From: an uncultured Aquimarina sp.
GTDB taxonomy: Bacteria; Bacteroidota; Bacteroidia; Flavobacteriales; Flavobacteriaceae
DNA: 64,000 nucleotides
NCBI GenBank assembly: GCA_947498785.1
Contig: CANMLS010000004.1
Span: 1 to 64,000 of the forward strand
Direction of reading: 5' to 3'
Part shown: positions 54,772 through 64,000 of the stretch, one piece after another
Position numbering within the stretch: position 1 is the first letter of the stretch
Layout of the letters: each line of letters begins with the position of its first letter
The notes under the pieces: generated by a model
The model's input: only the letters and a program-made list of their open reading frames with translations
Databases searched by the model: none
Told to the model about the DNA's origin: nothing
Program-made: the position numbers and the translations under genes

Positions 54772-56940
54772 TTACCCCTTTATTTCTTCTTTAATTTTTT
54801 CTGGTAGTACTTCATACCCCATATTGTACAAGGTAAAACCAAAAATATCTGCGTACTGCTCAATAGTTTTGCTTACAGGTGTTCCTGCACCATGACCAGC
54901 ATTAGTCTCTATTCTGATTAGCGTAGGGTTGTCACCAGATTGTTTTTCTTGAAGTTGTGCAGCAAACTTGAAGGAATGTGCGGGTACAACACGATCATCA
55001 TGATCTCCTGTTGTAACTAATGTGGCTGGATAGTGTGCGCCTTCTTTTATATTATGTACAGGAGAGTACCCTTTTATATATTCAAACATCTCTTTGTTAT
55101 CTTCAGCGGTACCATAATCATATGCCCAACCTGCTCCAGCTGTAAATGTGTGATAGCGTAGCATATCTAATACTCCAACCGCAGGCAACGCTACTTTTAT
55201 TAAATCTGGACGTTGTGTCATTGTTGCACCAACCAATAACCCTCCGTTAGACCCTCCACGAATTGCCAGATAGTCACTAGAGGTATAGTTATTTTCTATT
55301 AAATATTCTGCAGCAGCAATAAAATCATCAAAAACGTTTTGCTTTTGCAGTTTTGTTCCTGCAACATGCCATTTTTTCCCATATTCTCCACCACCTCTTA
55401 GATTTGGAACAGCATAGACTCCACCTTGTTCCATCCATACAGCATTTGCAATACTAAATGCAGGGGTTAAACTTATATTAAACCCTCCATAACCATATAG
55501 TATGGTCGGATTTTTTCCATTGAGTTCAATACCTTTTTTGTATGTAATGATCATAGGTACTTTTGTCCCATCTTTGGAAGTGTAAAACACTTGCTTACTT
55601 TCATAATAGTCTGGATTAAAATCTATTTTTGGTTTACGATACAATTCTGAAGTACCATTTGCAATATTATATTTATAGATACTACTTGGTGTTTTATAGT
55701 TAGTAAAAGAATAATATAATTCTTTTTCTTTTTTCTTTGTGCCAAATCCATTAGCGCTTCCAATCCCCGGTAATTCTACTTCTCTTATTAATTTACCATC
55801 ATAATCATATTGTAATACTTTGGAGACTGCATCAACCATATATTCTGCAAAGAAATATTCACCTCCTTTATTAGGACTGAGTACATTTTCGGTTTCAGGA
55901 ATAAAATCTACCCAGTTTTCTGGTGTAGGATTAGTAGCGTCTGTCTTTATTATTTTTTGATTAGGAGCGTTTAGGTTTGTAACAAGATATAGTTTAGATC
56001 CAACATTTTCTAATACATACGTATCACTATCGGTGTGATTTAAAATTGTAATAAACTTACTGTTAGGAGTTCTTAGATCTTTAATAAATAGTTTATTTCC
56101 TGATGTAGATACACTTGCAGAAATGATAAGATATGCATCATCTTCTGTTACACTTGCTCCAACATATCTGTGTTTTTCTTCTGGAGTACCTCCAAAAATC
56201 AATGTGTCTTCTTTTTGAGTAGTTCCTAGTTTATGATAGTACACCTTATGCTGATCTGTTTTAGCAGAAAGTTCACTCCCTTTGGGTTTATCATAGCTGG
56301 AATAATAAAACCCTTCATTTCCTTTCCAAGACATTCCAGAAAATTTAACATCTATAATAGTATCTTCAATAACTTCTTTGGTATCAGCATTTTTAACAAT
56401 GATTTTACGCCAATCACTTCCTCCTTCAGAAATAGAATAAGCTACTAATTTTCCGTTTTTTGAAAAGTTTACACCTCCTAAGGAAGTGGTTCCATCCTTA
56501 CTAAAAGTATTTGGATCTAGAAATACTTCTGGTTCATCACCTTCCTTCTTAAAACGATATATTACATATTGATTTTGGAGTCCATCATTTTTGTAAAAAT
56601 AAGTGTAATCACCTTCTCTAAATGGCGAGCCTACTTTTTCATAATTCCATAAATCAGATAGGCGTTTTTTCAAATCTGACCTAAAAGGAATATTTTCTAA
56701 ATACCCAAAAGTGGTTTTGTTTTGTTTTGACACCCAATTTTTAGTTTCTTCACTTCGATCATCTTCTAGCCAACGGTAAGGATCTTGCACTTCAGTGCCA
56801 AAATAAGTATCAACAGTATCTACTTTTTTAGTTTCAGGATAATTCAATGTAATGGTGGTTTTTGTGGTTTCTTGTTTAGGTTCAGTTTTACAAGCTATTA
56901 TTAGTGATATGATGGATAATATAAAGAGTGTTTTTTTCAT
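54772..56940 (-). CDS. Prolyl oligopeptidase family serine peptidase (S9A), lipoprotein
   Basis: 722 residues. The lipoprotein signal ends in SLIIAC (Cys about 17). The N-terminal seven-bladed propeller begins after [20 protein letters not shown] (about 43-62). The C-terminal alpha/beta hydrolase has [11 protein letters not shown], the nucleophile motif [12 protein letters not shown] (about 557-568; Ser in GGSNGG), the Asp in [14 protein letters not shown] (about 645) and the His in NAGHGAG (about 685). It cleaves after proline in peptides, probably anchored in the periplasm or outer membrane. Transcription is leftwards, ending at the 54671 hairpin; a structured RNA candidate lies 74 bp upstream. 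Confidence 0.93.
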   Translation of the reverse strand: MKKTLFILSIISLIIACKTEPKQETTKTTITLNYPETKKVDTVDTYFGTEVQDPYRWLEDDRSEETKNWVSKQNKTTFGYLENIPFRSDLKKRLSDLWNYEKVGSPFREGDYTYFYKNDGLQNQYVIYRFKKEGDEPEVFLDPNTFSKDGTTSLGGVNFSKNGKLVAYSISEGGSDWRKIIVKNADTKEVIEDTIIDVKFSGMSWKGNEGFYYSSYDKPKGSELSAKTDQHKVYYHKLGTTQKEDTLIFGGTPEEKHRYVGASVTEDDAYLIISASVSTSGNKLFIKDLRTPNSKFITILNHTDSDTYVLENVGSKLYLVTNLNAPNQKIIKTDATNPTPENWVDFIPETENVLSPNKGGEYFFAEYMVDAVSKVLQYDYDGKLIREVELPGIGSANGFGTKKKEKELYYSFTNYKTPSSIYKYNIANGTSELYRKPKIDFNPDYYESKQVFYTSKDGTKVPMIITYKKGIELNGKNPTILYGYGGFNISLTPAFSIANAVWMEQGGVYAVPNLRGGGEYGKKWHVAGTKLQKQNVFDDFIAAAEYLIENNYTSSDYLAIRGGSNGGLLVGATMTQRPDLIKVALPAVGVLDMLRYHTFTAGAGWAYDYGTAEDNKEMFEYIKGYSPVHNIKEGAHYPATLVTTGDHDDRVVPAHSFKFAAQLQEKQSGDNPTLIRIETNAGHGAGTPVSKTIEQYADIFGFTLYNMGYEVLPEKIKEEIKG

Positions 56941-57013
56941 TATGTGTTGTGTTACAATGATTCACAAATCTATCAAAAGAAGATGCTATAAATGCTAAAT
57001 AAAATATAAAAAA

Positions 57014-57107
57014 GACTGCTCTGTACAACCAGTGAAGAAACTAAAGGTTTTCTTCGGTGTTGCTTTGGGGTATAGAAACACATAGGATTAACTATACAAG
57101 AGCAGTC
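57014..57107 (-). ncRNA. Candidate three-stem structured RNA upstream of the peptidase gene
   Basis: On the minus strand, closing stem P1 pairs GACTGCTCT (57107-57099) with AGAGCAGTC (57022-57014), 9 perfect pairs. Inside, P2 pairs GTATAG (57097-57092) with CTATAC (57075-57070). P3 pairs the region ACCGAAGAAAAC (57058-57047) with GTTTCTTCACTGGT (57041-57028), with a bulge. The 3' side of P1 is followed directly by six T residues. This is a three-way junction with terminator-like closing stem, lying between the DoxX gene end (57141) and the peptidase start (56940). It could be a regulatory leader, a small RNA, or a tiny MITE-like element with inverted ends. Confidence 0.55.
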
Positions 57108-57140
57108 AGAATTTTCTATAATAGACGAAAAATTTTGCTT

Positions 57141-57509
57141 TTAGAAAAGAGTTTTATACTTGCTCCAGAATTTAAAAATTAAGAAAGCGTTAGTGACGAA
57201 GACTAATGCTCCTGGTCCTATATTTGCAGGATCCAAAGTAGCATGAAATAAAATAATATTTACTGAAATTGGTGCAAGTATTATTAAAGCAAATGGCACT
57301 GCCTTTTTTGTAAGTAGTAAAAGTCCAACAAGTACTTCTACTATTCCTACAGTTTTAAGCACATAACTATCTGCTAGAATACCAAAGAAGATACCTGCAT
57401 CTGGATTAGCAAATTCAAAATCAGGAATAAATCCAATAAATTTATTACTTCCAAAAATGATGAGTATTGTGCCTAATATTATTCTTAATACTAAAATTAA
57501 TATGTTCAT
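57141..57509 (-). CDS. DoxX-family membrane protein
   Basis: 122 residues from the ATG at 57509 (MNILILVLRIILGTILIIFG). A longer frame opens at 57662 but its first 51 codons do not look like this family and run into the divergent peptidase's upstream region. Four membrane segments: about 4-20, 45-65 (YVLKTVGIVEVLVGLLLL), 70-90 and 97-115. GSNKFIGFIPD after helix 1 is typical of DoxX/DoxD-like proteins. Function in this subgroup is not established; some members take part in redox stress. It is divergent from the M14 peptidase gene. Confidence 0.78.
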   Translation of the reverse strand: MNILILVLRIILGTILIIFGSNKFIGFIPDFEFANPDAGIFFGILADSYVLKTVGIVEVLVGLLLLTKKAVPFALIILAPISVNIILFHATLDPANIGPGALVFVTNAFLIFKFWSKYKTLF

Positions 57510-57757
57510 TTGTTCTATTTTTTTTCGGATTAAATTATAGTATTTAGAGGAGAAAATGTTAAAAGCCTTACAAATGTCAAGGAAAACCAGAGTTAAAAAA
57601 ATACCTTTCGTATCTGTAAATACATAAAATTGATTTGTTTCTATATAGTGAAGCAATGTCAAGAATTTTTATGAGGCTAACCTTGTGCCAAATTGATTTT
57701 AAAACGAATTGTATATTGTGTTTTATGATTGAATTGGTATTTAATTATTTAAAACTA

Positions 57758-60304
57758 ATGAAACTATTACATTTTTTAAGACCTGTTTTTTTTGCTTGTT
57801 TTTTATATGTTCATTCTATCAAAGCACAAGACTATTTTTTTGAAGATAAAGCTCCTTTTAATGCAGAAATCCCTTCCCCTGAGGAATTTCTTGGGTATGC
57901 TATTGGAGAGCAACACACACGTCATGATCAAATTGTAGCGTATTTAACCAAACTTTCTGAAGCTTCTGATAGAGCTACTATCACTACGTATGGAAAAACT
58001 CATGAGCATAGAAAATTAGTAATTCTCACAGTTTCTGCTTCAAAAAATATAAATAAACTTTCAGAATTAAAACAACAACATTTAGCATTTACAAAACCTT
58101 CTGAATCACCTACGAATTATGGAGAAGTACCTATTTTTGTTCAACTTGGGTATAATGTTCATGGTAATGAACCCTCTAGTTCTGAAGCGGCAATGCTAAT
58201 GGCGTATACATTGGTAGCTTCTAATAGTTCTGAAATAAAAAACTATATAGATAATGCAGTAATATTTATAGATCCTACAATTAATCCTGATGGGCGTGAT
58301 CGACATACGCAATGGGCAAATCAGTATAAAGGGAGCCCTTTGGTTAGTGATAAGTATGATGCTGAGCATAATGAAGCTTGGCCCCGAGGGCGTACCAATC
58401 ATTATTGGTTTGACCTTAATCGAGATTGGTTATTAGCGATTAATCCAGAAAGTCGCGGAAAATTAAAATGGTATCATGAATGGTATCCCAATGTGGTAAC
58501 CGATTTTCATGAGATGGGTACAAACAGTAACTACTTTTTTGAACCTATGAAGCCGATAGGTTCTCAAGACCCTATTATGCCTAAGGAAAATTATGAAGGT
58601 TTAAATGAATTATTTGCCCCATATTTTTCTAGTGCATTAGACAATATTGGTTCATTTTATTTTACTAAAGAAGCTTTTGATGGAACTTATCCAGGGTATG
58701 GTTCTTCATATCCCGACTTACAGGGAGGGCTAGCATTATTGTTTGAACAGGCAAGTTCTCGAGGGCATTTGCAGAACACAGATTATGGAACGATATCATT
58801 TCCTTTTACGATTAGAAATCAGTATATCTCAAGTATTGCCACAGTTAAGGCAGCTGTAGAAAATAAAGCACGATTACGTAAATACCAGCAGGATTTTTTT
58901 AAATCTGCAGTTGAGAAAACTTTAAAAAGAGGTAATGAAGCTTATGAATTTGGAGATACGTATGATCAGAATAGAAATAAAGCTTTTATTGATAAGTTAT
59001 TGCTTCATAAGATTAAGGTATATAAAAAGGGAAATCGATTTGTAGTTCCTGTAAAACAGCCTCAACAACGTATGGTCCAAACCGTTTTCGAAACGTATAA
59101 TAAGTATCGGGATAGTGTATTTTATGATGCTTCGGCCTGGAGTCTGGCCAATTTTTATAATATAAAGTATAGAGCTACAAAATCTAATGATTTTAGAGAA
59201 GAAATTACTTCAATAAATGAGTTGGTGAATGTTTCTAAAGTCTCAAGATCTAACTATGCATATGTCATGGATTGGGATGATTATAATGCTCCTGCGGCGT
59301 TATATTTTATGCAGTTAAAAGGATTACAGGTCGCATCAGCTTTTAAACCTTTTAGTAGCATAACTTCAGAAGGAAATAGAAGTTTTAATTATGGTAGTGT
59401 GATGATACCTGTAAGTAAACAAAAGAAAACGAGTGATGAGGTATATGCTATTATTAAAAAAGCACAAGCTAAGTTTGATGTACCCATATATTTTGCTAAT
59501 TCAGGTTTTAGCACATCTGGTATTGATTTAGGAAGTCAAAATTTTAGAAAGTTGAATACTCCCAAAGCTCTATTGTTGGTAGGAGAAGGGGTGAATTCAT
59601 ATGAGGCAGGAGAAGTTTGGCACTTATTGGATACAAGAATGCATATGCCCATTACCAAAGTAAGAATGAATAGGTTTGGCAATGTCCCGTTAAAAAAATA
59701 TAATACTTTGGTTATGGTATCTGGTAGGTATCATCAATTAGATTCTATTAAGCAGAAAAAAATAAAAGATTGGGTGTCTCAAGGAAATACATTGATAACT
59801 ATAGCTGGAGCATCAAAATGGGTGATTGACAAAAAAATAGTAAACGAGAAGTTTACCAAAAAAGAAAAAGACACATCCAAAAATAAAACAATGAAAAGAT
59901 TACGATATGTTGATGCTCAGGAAAATATAGGCCGTGAAGAGTTAGGAGGTGCTATTTTTGAAGTTGATTTGGATATTACGCATCCTTTGGGGTTTGGATA
60001 TCGAGATTCGTCACTTCCTGTATATAAAAACAATGAAGTATTTCTTGCTCCCAGTAAAAACCCATATGCTACTGTGGCAAAATATACTAAACAAGCACAT
60101 ATCGATGGATATATTTCTACTGATAATTATGAAAACTATTTAAAACCTTCTGCATCTTTGATTGTGAGTAAATTAGAGCGAGGACGTGTAATTATGTTTG
60201 CCGATAATCCTAATTTTAGAGGGTCGTGGTATGGGACCAATAGATTGTTTTTGAATGCATTGTTTTTGGGTAATCATATTTTTGTTCCAGAGGTAAAAGA
60301 ATAA
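57758..60304 (+). CDS. Secreted zinc carboxypeptidase (M14 family)
   Basis: 848 residues from the ATG at 57758, chosen because it gives a clean signal peptide (MKLLHFLRPVFFACFLYVHS, then IKAQ); the frame opens at 57635. Zn ligands HxxE are in YNVHGNEPSSSEAAM (about 132-146) and the third His in VVTDFHEMGTN (about 245-255). The substrate-binding RGRTNHYWFDLNRDW (about 208-222) is present, and the catalytic Glu is probably that of LLFEQASSRGH (about 328). A C-terminal Ig/DUF region of 450 residues follows. It trims C-terminal residues from peptides in the periplasm or outside. A bidirectional terminator follows at 60331. Confidence 0.9.
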   Translation: MKLLHFLRPVFFACFLYVHSIKAQDYFFEDKAPFNAEIPSPEEFLGYAIGEQHTRHDQIVAYLTKLSEASDRATITTYGKTHEHRKLVILTVSASKNINKLSELKQQHLAFTKPSESPTNYGEVPIFVQLGYNVHGNEPSSSEAAMLMAYTLVASNSSEIKNYIDNAVIFIDPTINPDGRDRHTQWANQYKGSPLVSDKYDAEHNEAWPRGRTNHYWFDLNRDWLLAINPESRGKLKWYHEWYPNVVTDFHEMGTNSNYFFEPMKPIGSQDPIMPKENYEGLNELFAPYFSSALDNIGSFYFTKEAFDGTYPGYGSSYPDLQGGLALLFEQASSRGHLQNTDYGTISFPFTIRNQYISSIATVKAAVENKARLRKYQQDFFKSAVEKTLKRGNEAYEFGDTYDQNRNKAFIDKLLLHKIKVYKKGNRFVVPVKQPQQRMVQTVFETYNKYRDSVFYDASAWSLANFYNIKYRATKSNDFREEITSINELVNVSKVSRSNYAYVMDWDDYNAPAALYFMQLKGLQVASAFKPFSSITSEGNRSFNYGSVMIPVSKQKKTSDEVYAIIKKAQAKFDVPIYFANSGFSTSGIDLGSQNFRKLNTPKALLLVGEGVNSYEAGEVWHLLDTRMHMPITKVRMNRFGNVPLKKYNTLVMVSGRYHQLDSIKQKKIKDWVSQGNTLITIAGASKWVIDKKIVNEKFTKKEKDTSKNKTMKRLRYVDAQENIGREELGGAIFEVDLDITHPLGFGYRDSSLPVYKNNEVFLAPSKNPYATVAKYTKQAHIDGYISTDNYENYLKPSASLIVSKLERGRVIMFADNPNFRGSWYGTNRLFLNALFLGNHIFVPEVKE

Positions 60305-60330
60305 TTAAAATTATCAGGATGATAAAAAAT

Positions 60331-60365
60331 AAACCCTCCTTACTTTCTGAAAGCAAGGAGGGTTT
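60331..60365. terminator. Bidirectional terminator
   Basis: AAACCCTCCTT (60331-60341) pairs with AAGGAGGGTTT (60355-60365), with CTTTC/GAAAG extending the inner stem. It serves the M14 peptidase on the plus strand and asd on the minus strand. Confidence 0.92.
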
Positions 60366-60386
60366 ATTATAGTATTAAATGTGTAA

Positions 60387-61379
60387 TTAACCAATAAGGT
60401 TATGTTCAACAAGATATTCTCCTATTTGAACCGCATTGGTAGCAGCACCTTTACGAAGATTATCTGCAACAATCCACATATTTAGTGCATTTTCTCTAGA
60501 GTGATCTCTTCGAATTCTACCTACAAAAACATCATTTTTACCTTCTGCATAAATTGGCATTGGATAGGTATTAGTATCTGGATTGTCTTGTACGGTAACT
60601 CCTGAAGTTTCGTTAAGAACTTTTCTAACTTCATTTTCATTAAAGTTATTGTCAAATTCTAGATTAACACTTTCACTATGTCCTCCTACAACTGGGATAC
60701 GTATTGCAGTTGCAGTAACTGCGATTGTACGATCATCAAGGATTTTTTGAGTTTCATTCACCAATTTCATTTCCTCTTTGGTATATCCATTTTCCTGAAA
60801 TACATCACAGTGTGGAATTGCATTACGGTGAATAGGATAAGGATATGCCATTTCTCCTTTTTCACCAGCATATTCGTTTTCTAATTGTTGTACAGCTTTT
60901 ACTCCAGTACCTGTAATAGATTGGTATGTAGAAATGACAGCACGTTTTATTTTATATTTATCATGTAATGGTCCCAAAGCCATAACCAATTGTATAGTAG
61001 AACAGTTAGGGTTGGCAATAATCTTATCTTCTTTGGTAAGTGATTTGGCATTAATTTCTGGAACTACCAATTTTTTTGTGGGATCCATTCTCCATGCAGA
61101 TGAGTTGTCGATCACTGTTATTCCTGCTTCTGCATATTTTGGAGCCCATTCTAGAGAGGTATCTCCTCCTGCAGAGAATAATGCTACATCAGGTTTCATT
61201 TCTATAGCAGTTGCTAGGCCTACTACAGAAAATGTTTTGTCTTTATAAGAAATTTCTTTTCCGATAGATCGTTCTGATGCTACAGGAATTAATTCGGTTA
61301 CTGGGAAATTGCGTTCCTCTAATACTTTTAACATTACGGTTCCTACCAGTCCGGTAGCACCTACAACGGCTACTTTCAT
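60387..61379 (-). CDS. asd: Aspartate-semialdehyde dehydrogenase
   Basis: 330 residues from the ATG at 61379 (MKVAVVGATGLVGTVMLKVL); a frame start at 61451 would add 24 residues without family character. The NADP loop is GATGLVG (7-13), the active-site Cys is in NPNCSTIQLV (about 127-136), the active His is likely in VVGGHSESV (about 234-242; GxHxE region) and the C-terminal RRDHSRENALNMWIVADNLR followed by KGAATNAVQIGE (about 291-322) matches the family. It reduces aspartyl phosphate to aspartate semialdehyde for lysine, threonine, methionine and DAP synthesis. Confidence 0.95.
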   Translation of the reverse strand: MKVAVVGATGLVGTVMLKVLEERNFPVTELIPVASERSIGKEISYKDKTFSVVGLATAIEMKPDVALFSAGGDTSLEWAPKYAEAGITVIDNSSAWRMDPTKKLVVPEINAKSLTKEDKIIANPNCSTIQLVMALGPLHDKYKIKRAVISTYQSITGTGVKAVQQLENEYAGEKGEMAYPYPIHRNAIPHCDVFQENGYTKEEMKLVNETQKILDDRTIAVTATAIRIPVVGGHSESVNLEFDNNFNENEVRKVLNETSGVTVQDNPDTNTYPMPIYAEGKNDVFVGRIRRDHSRENALNMWIVADNLRKGAATNAVQIGEYLVEHNLIG

Positions 61380-61535
61380 AATTTGATTGATTTTTGGCTT
61401 TTGCTTCTGCAAAAATCGTATAAACTCTTTTAAACTCCGGCAAATGTGCATATTATTTCTAAGATGACAAGTGTTTACATATGAAAATAATAAAATTCGT
61501 ATTATTTGTTAAATATATAACATAATGTAAAAAAG

Positions 61536-61557
61536 AACCACCCGATTAAGGGTGGTT
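61536..61557 (-). terminator. Terminator of mscL
   Basis: AACCACCC (61536-61543) pairs with GGGTGGTT (61550-61557) around a 6-nt loop. On the minus strand it is followed by CTTTTTT. It lies 55 bp after the mscL stop. Confidence 0.85.
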
Positions 61558-61611
61558 TAGTTAGAATATGTAGTATAGCGGCAGCTATAGAAAAATCATG
61601 TTCTTCAGAAA

Positions 61612-62028
61612 TTATTTTTTAAGTAAATCTCTAATTTCAGCAAGTAACTCTTCTTGTGTTGGACCAGCTGGCGATGCAGGAGCCGCTTCTTCTTTTTTCT
61701 TAGATTTCTCATAAGCTTTAAGGACAAGAAAAATAAATAACCCAACAATGATAAAATTAATTATCGCTTGTATCAAGTTACCATATGTCATAACTGCAGC
61801 TCCAGCCTCTTTTGCAGCAGCTAGATTTGCATATTCTCCACCATCAAGTGAAATAAATTTTTGAGTAAAATCTGTCCCACCAGTGATAACACCAACAATA
61901 GGCATTATAATATCTGCTACGGCAGAACCAACAATTTTATTAAATGCTCCTCCAATTACAACAGCAGTAGCTAATGAAACAATATCTCCTTTTAGAAGAA
62001 AAGATTTAAAATCTTTAAAAAAACCCAT
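61612..62028 (-). CDS. mscL: Large-conductance mechanosensitive channel
   Basis: 138 residues, typical size. The N-terminal amphipathic helix [20 protein letters not shown] (about 5-24) and the first transmembrane helix [20 protein letters not shown] (about 26-45) carry the family signature, followed by a short periplasmic loop and TM2 (about 85-105, [20 protein letters not shown]). The C-terminal helix [13 protein letters not shown] forms the cytoplasmic bundle. It opens under membrane tension to release solutes after hypo-osmotic shock. It is a single-gene unit with its own terminator. Confidence 0.97.
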   Translation of the reverse strand: MGFFKDFKSFLLKGDIVSLATAVVIGGAFNKIVGSAVADIIMPIVGVITGGTDFTQKFISLDGGEYANLAAAKEAGAAVMTYGNLIQAIINFIIVGLFIFLVLKAYEKSKKKEEAAPASPAGPTQEELLAEIRDLLKK

Positions 62029-62129
62029 ATTTAATTAGATTTAGATAGTTAGTAGATATCTAATTTAACAAAAAAATAAGAAATTGATCAAGATTATAGT
62101 TGCAATTACAGTGTATTTTTCGATAAAAA

Positions 62130-63242
62130 TCAATTATTATCGATAACAATACGTTTTACTCTTGGGGAAATAGCAGTTAGTAGTTCATATGATATAGTTC
62201 CAGAGTTTTCAGCTACTTTTGAAGCGCTATATTCAGTATCAAAAATAATAACCTCATCTCCTTCTTTGCAGTCAATATCGGTAACATCTACCATAATCAT
62301 ATCCATACATACATTACCAATGATATAGGCTCGAGTATTGTTGATGGTTACAAACCCCTTTTTATTGCCATATTGCCTGCTAATACCATCAGCATGTCCA
62401 ATAGGGATGGTGGCGGTCTTTGTAGATTTTGTAGCTACAAATGCTCTATTATACCCTAATGATTCACCAGATGTTAAATTATGAATTTGTGAAATCACAG
62501 ATTTCAGACCAGCTACAGGTTTTAATTCGGGATCATATTTTGCATCATTACCATAGCCATACAACCCTATTCCCGCTCTGACCATATTAAAATGTGCTTC
62601 GGGGTAATTAAGAATGCCAGAAGTATTAGATTGATGAAGCATAGGTGTATATCCTAATCCATCATTCATTTCTTTAGTAATTTTTTTAAAAGAATTAATT
62701 TGTTTTAGAGTAAATTCTTTTTCTGAGAGATCTTCACTAGCAGCTAGATGAGAAAGAAGAGCAACTACTTTGACCGCAGTGGTATCATTAATATATTCAA
62801 GAATATGATCAACATCATTTTCAGAGAAACCAATTCGATTTAATCCAGTATTAAATTTGATATGAACAGGGTATTCCTTTTTATCTAATGAAATAGCTGT
62901 TTCTGTAAAGATTTTGAGCACTCTATAACTGTATAGGCTTGGTTCTAATTGGTTTTCGATTAATTTTTGAAAATTTACAGGTTGAGGATGTAATACCAAA
63001 ATTGGAGCTGTTATTCCAGATTTGCGAAGTGCTATTCCTTCTGAAACATAAGCAACTGCAAAGTAATCTGCTCCTATTTTTTCGAGATGTTTGGCAATTG
63101 CTCCTGCATCACTACCATAACCAGAAGCTTTTACTACTGCTAACATTTTAACATTAGGATCAACCTTGCTTTTTAAATATTTAAAATTGTGAGTAAGGTG
63201 CGCCAGATTAATTTCCAGAACGGTTTCTTTTACGCTACTCAT
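62130..63242 (-). CDS. alr: Alanine racemase
   Basis: 370 residues from the ATG at 63242 ([20 protein letters not shown]), which overlaps the tdk stop by 8 bp; the frame is open 15 codons further, but those lie deep in tdk. The PLP lysine is in [12 protein letters not shown] (about 34-45). GLNRIGF (about 132-138), [14 protein letters not shown] (about 213-226) and the second catalytic Tyr in SLGYNRAF (about 252-259) fit the fold-III racemases, as does [12 protein letters not shown] (about 305-316). It makes D-alanine for peptidoglycan in the cytoplasm. Confidence 0.95.
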   Translation of the reverse strand: MSSVKETVLEINLAHLTHNFKYLKSKVDPNVKMLAVVKASGYGSDAGAIAKHLEKIGADYFAVAYVSEGIALRKSGITAPILVLHPQPVNFQKLIENQLEPSLYSYRVLKIFTETAISLDKKEYPVHIKFNTGLNRIGFSENDVDHILEYINDTTAVKVVALLSHLAASEDLSEKEFTLKQINSFKKITKEMNDGLGYTPMLHQSNTSGILNYPEAHFNMVRAGIGLYGYGNDAKYDPELKPVAGLKSVISQIHNLTSGESLGYNRAFVATKSTKTATIPIGHADGISRQYGNKKGFVTINNTRAYIIGNVCMDMIMVDVTDIDCKEGDEVIIFDTEYSASKVAENSGTISYELLTAISPRVKRIVIDNN

Positions 63243-63882
63243 TGGGCTTATCTGATTTTTTTGATACTTCTTTAGGATCTGTAACATCTATTTGTTTTAC
63301 TTTTTCTTTGAGCATTGCTTTATAGTATGCCGCTCTACTAAGAGGTTCATATTCATTAGTTTCTCCCAATAAAACCAAATCATCTTTTGTAGATTTTCTA
63401 TAACTGAATTGAGCTAGGTTTCCTGTTCTGGTGCAGACAGCATGTACTTTGGTTACATATTCTGCAGTGGCCATTAACGCTGGCATTGGACCAAAGGGGT
63501 TTCCTTTAAAGTCCATATCCAATCCTGCAACAATGACTCTAATCCCTTTATTAGCCAAATCATTGCATACGGCGACGATTTCATCATCAAAAAACTGAGC
63601 CTCATCAATTCCTACGACATCACAGGTATCTGCTAGGATTCTAATATTAGCAGCTGCAGGAACTGGAGTAGAACGAATTTCATTTGAATCATGAGAAACA
63701 ACCATTTCATCGTCATACCGGATATCGATAGCGGGTTTAAAAATTTCAACATTTTGTTTAGCAAATTGAGCGCGTTTTAATCTACGTATCAGTTCTTCAG
63801 TTTTACCTGAGAACATAGAACCACAGATTACTTCTATCCACCCAAATTGCTCCTTATGATTTACCGTATTTTCGAGAAACAT
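63235..63882 (-). CDS. tdk: Thymidine kinase (type II)
   Basis: 215 residues. P-loop [15 protein letters not shown] (about 21-35), DEAQFFDD (about 92-99, catalytic Glu/Asp region) and the lasso region [13 protein letters not shown] (about 150-162). The Zn-binding pattern of the family (CxxC in the lasso) is reduced to VCTRTGN, so one Cys is missing at least. It phosphorylates thymidine with ATP in the salvage pathway. It lies upstream of and overlaps alr; the last 118 bp of the window upstream hold no gene on the listed strands and probably contain its promoter. Confidence 0.95.
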   Translation of the reverse strand: MFLENTVNHKEQFGWIEVICGSMFSGKTEELIRRLKRAQFAKQNVEIFKPAIDIRYDDEMVVSHDSNEIRSTPVPAAANIRILADTCDVVGIDEAQFFDDEIVAVCNDLANKGIRVIVAGLDMDFKGNPFGPMPALMATAEYVTKVHAVCTRTGNLAQFSYRKSTKDDLVLLGETNEYEPLSRAAYYKAMLKEKVKQIDVTDPKEVSKKSDKPNE

Positions 63883-64000
63883 TTTGTATTTTTCAGCATC
63901 AATTAAAGAAATCCCTTCTCCTTAAAACCAAATGAATTTTGAAATGATTGATAAAAGTATATTCATCCATTTATATCTTTATTTGGTATTACTCTAAAGA

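Noticed and set aside
57510..57662. N-terminal extension of the DoxX protein
   Set aside because: The extra 51 residues do not fit the family and reach into the upstream region of the divergent M14 peptidase.

Overview
The window is chromosome from a marine-type member of the Bacteroidota, most likely Flavobacteriaceae (Aquimarina-like). The evidence is strongly AT-rich DNA, SusC/SusD genes, a secreted protein with a C-terminal type IX secretion (Por) sorting domain, a NrtR-like Nudix regulator, promoter boxes of the TAnnTTTG type, and gene starts without Shine-Dalgarno sequences. The genus is inference. No rRNA, CRISPR array or intact insertion sequence was seen; there is one tRNA gene.

Layout. 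(1) 1-9.3 kb is accessory DNA. It holds a broken YD-repeat gene, a 1784-residue Rhs/YD polymorphic toxin with a probable HNH/endonuclease VII-type tip and a small putative immunity gene. After it come two 90-bp direct repeats that carry terminators, a small XRE regulator, and a 44-codon open frame without a start. (2) 9.4-23.6 kb is a galactose/alpha-galactoside locus: SusC/SusD, an unknown lipoprotein, a GH36 alpha-galactosidase, a sodium/sugar symporter, a HAD hydrolase, a GntR-type and a Nudix-type regulator, and divergent galK-galT. A perfect 12-bp inverted repeat overlaps the putative galK promoter. (3) 24.0-44.9 kb is a surface polysaccharide locus, almost all on the minus strand. It has Wzc-like kinase, sugar transferase, Wzx-like flippase, three glycosyltransferases and a DUF354 protein, WbpB- and WbpD-like amino-sugar enzymes, FkbM, NodB-like, MBOAT and SGNH modifiers, and an unusual set of asparagine-synthetase-like, ATP-grasp and FemAB-like proteins that suggests amino-acid decoration. 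(4) 44.9-47.1 kb is sparse, with small ORFs, a decayed tyrosine recombinase and tRNA-Ala(GGC), which looks like the scar of an integrated element. (5) 47.1-64 kb is mostly housekeeping: universal stress protein, GNAT, MATE, enoyl-CoA hydratase, QueD, LpxH, an ABC ATPase, two large peptidases, DoxX, Asd, MscL, Alr and Tdk. A fascin-like T9SS cargo gene and a candidate structured RNA (57014-57107) also lie here.

How the parts work together. In region 2, SusC/D would bring alpha-galactosides across the outer membrane, the symporter would import sugar across the inner membrane, the GH36 enzyme (no signal peptide) would release galactose, and GalK/GalT would feed it into the Leloir pathway. In region 3, the sugar transferase and glycosyltransferases build a repeat unit that Wzx would flip and Wzc would regulate. 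No Wza-type exporter and no clear Wzy polymerase were seen, so part of the machinery must lie elsewhere.

Best candidates for something new: the three-stem RNA at 57014-57107, the amide-forming gene set in the polysaccharide locus, the paired 90-bp repeats behind the Rhs toxin, and the 21357-21385 operator.
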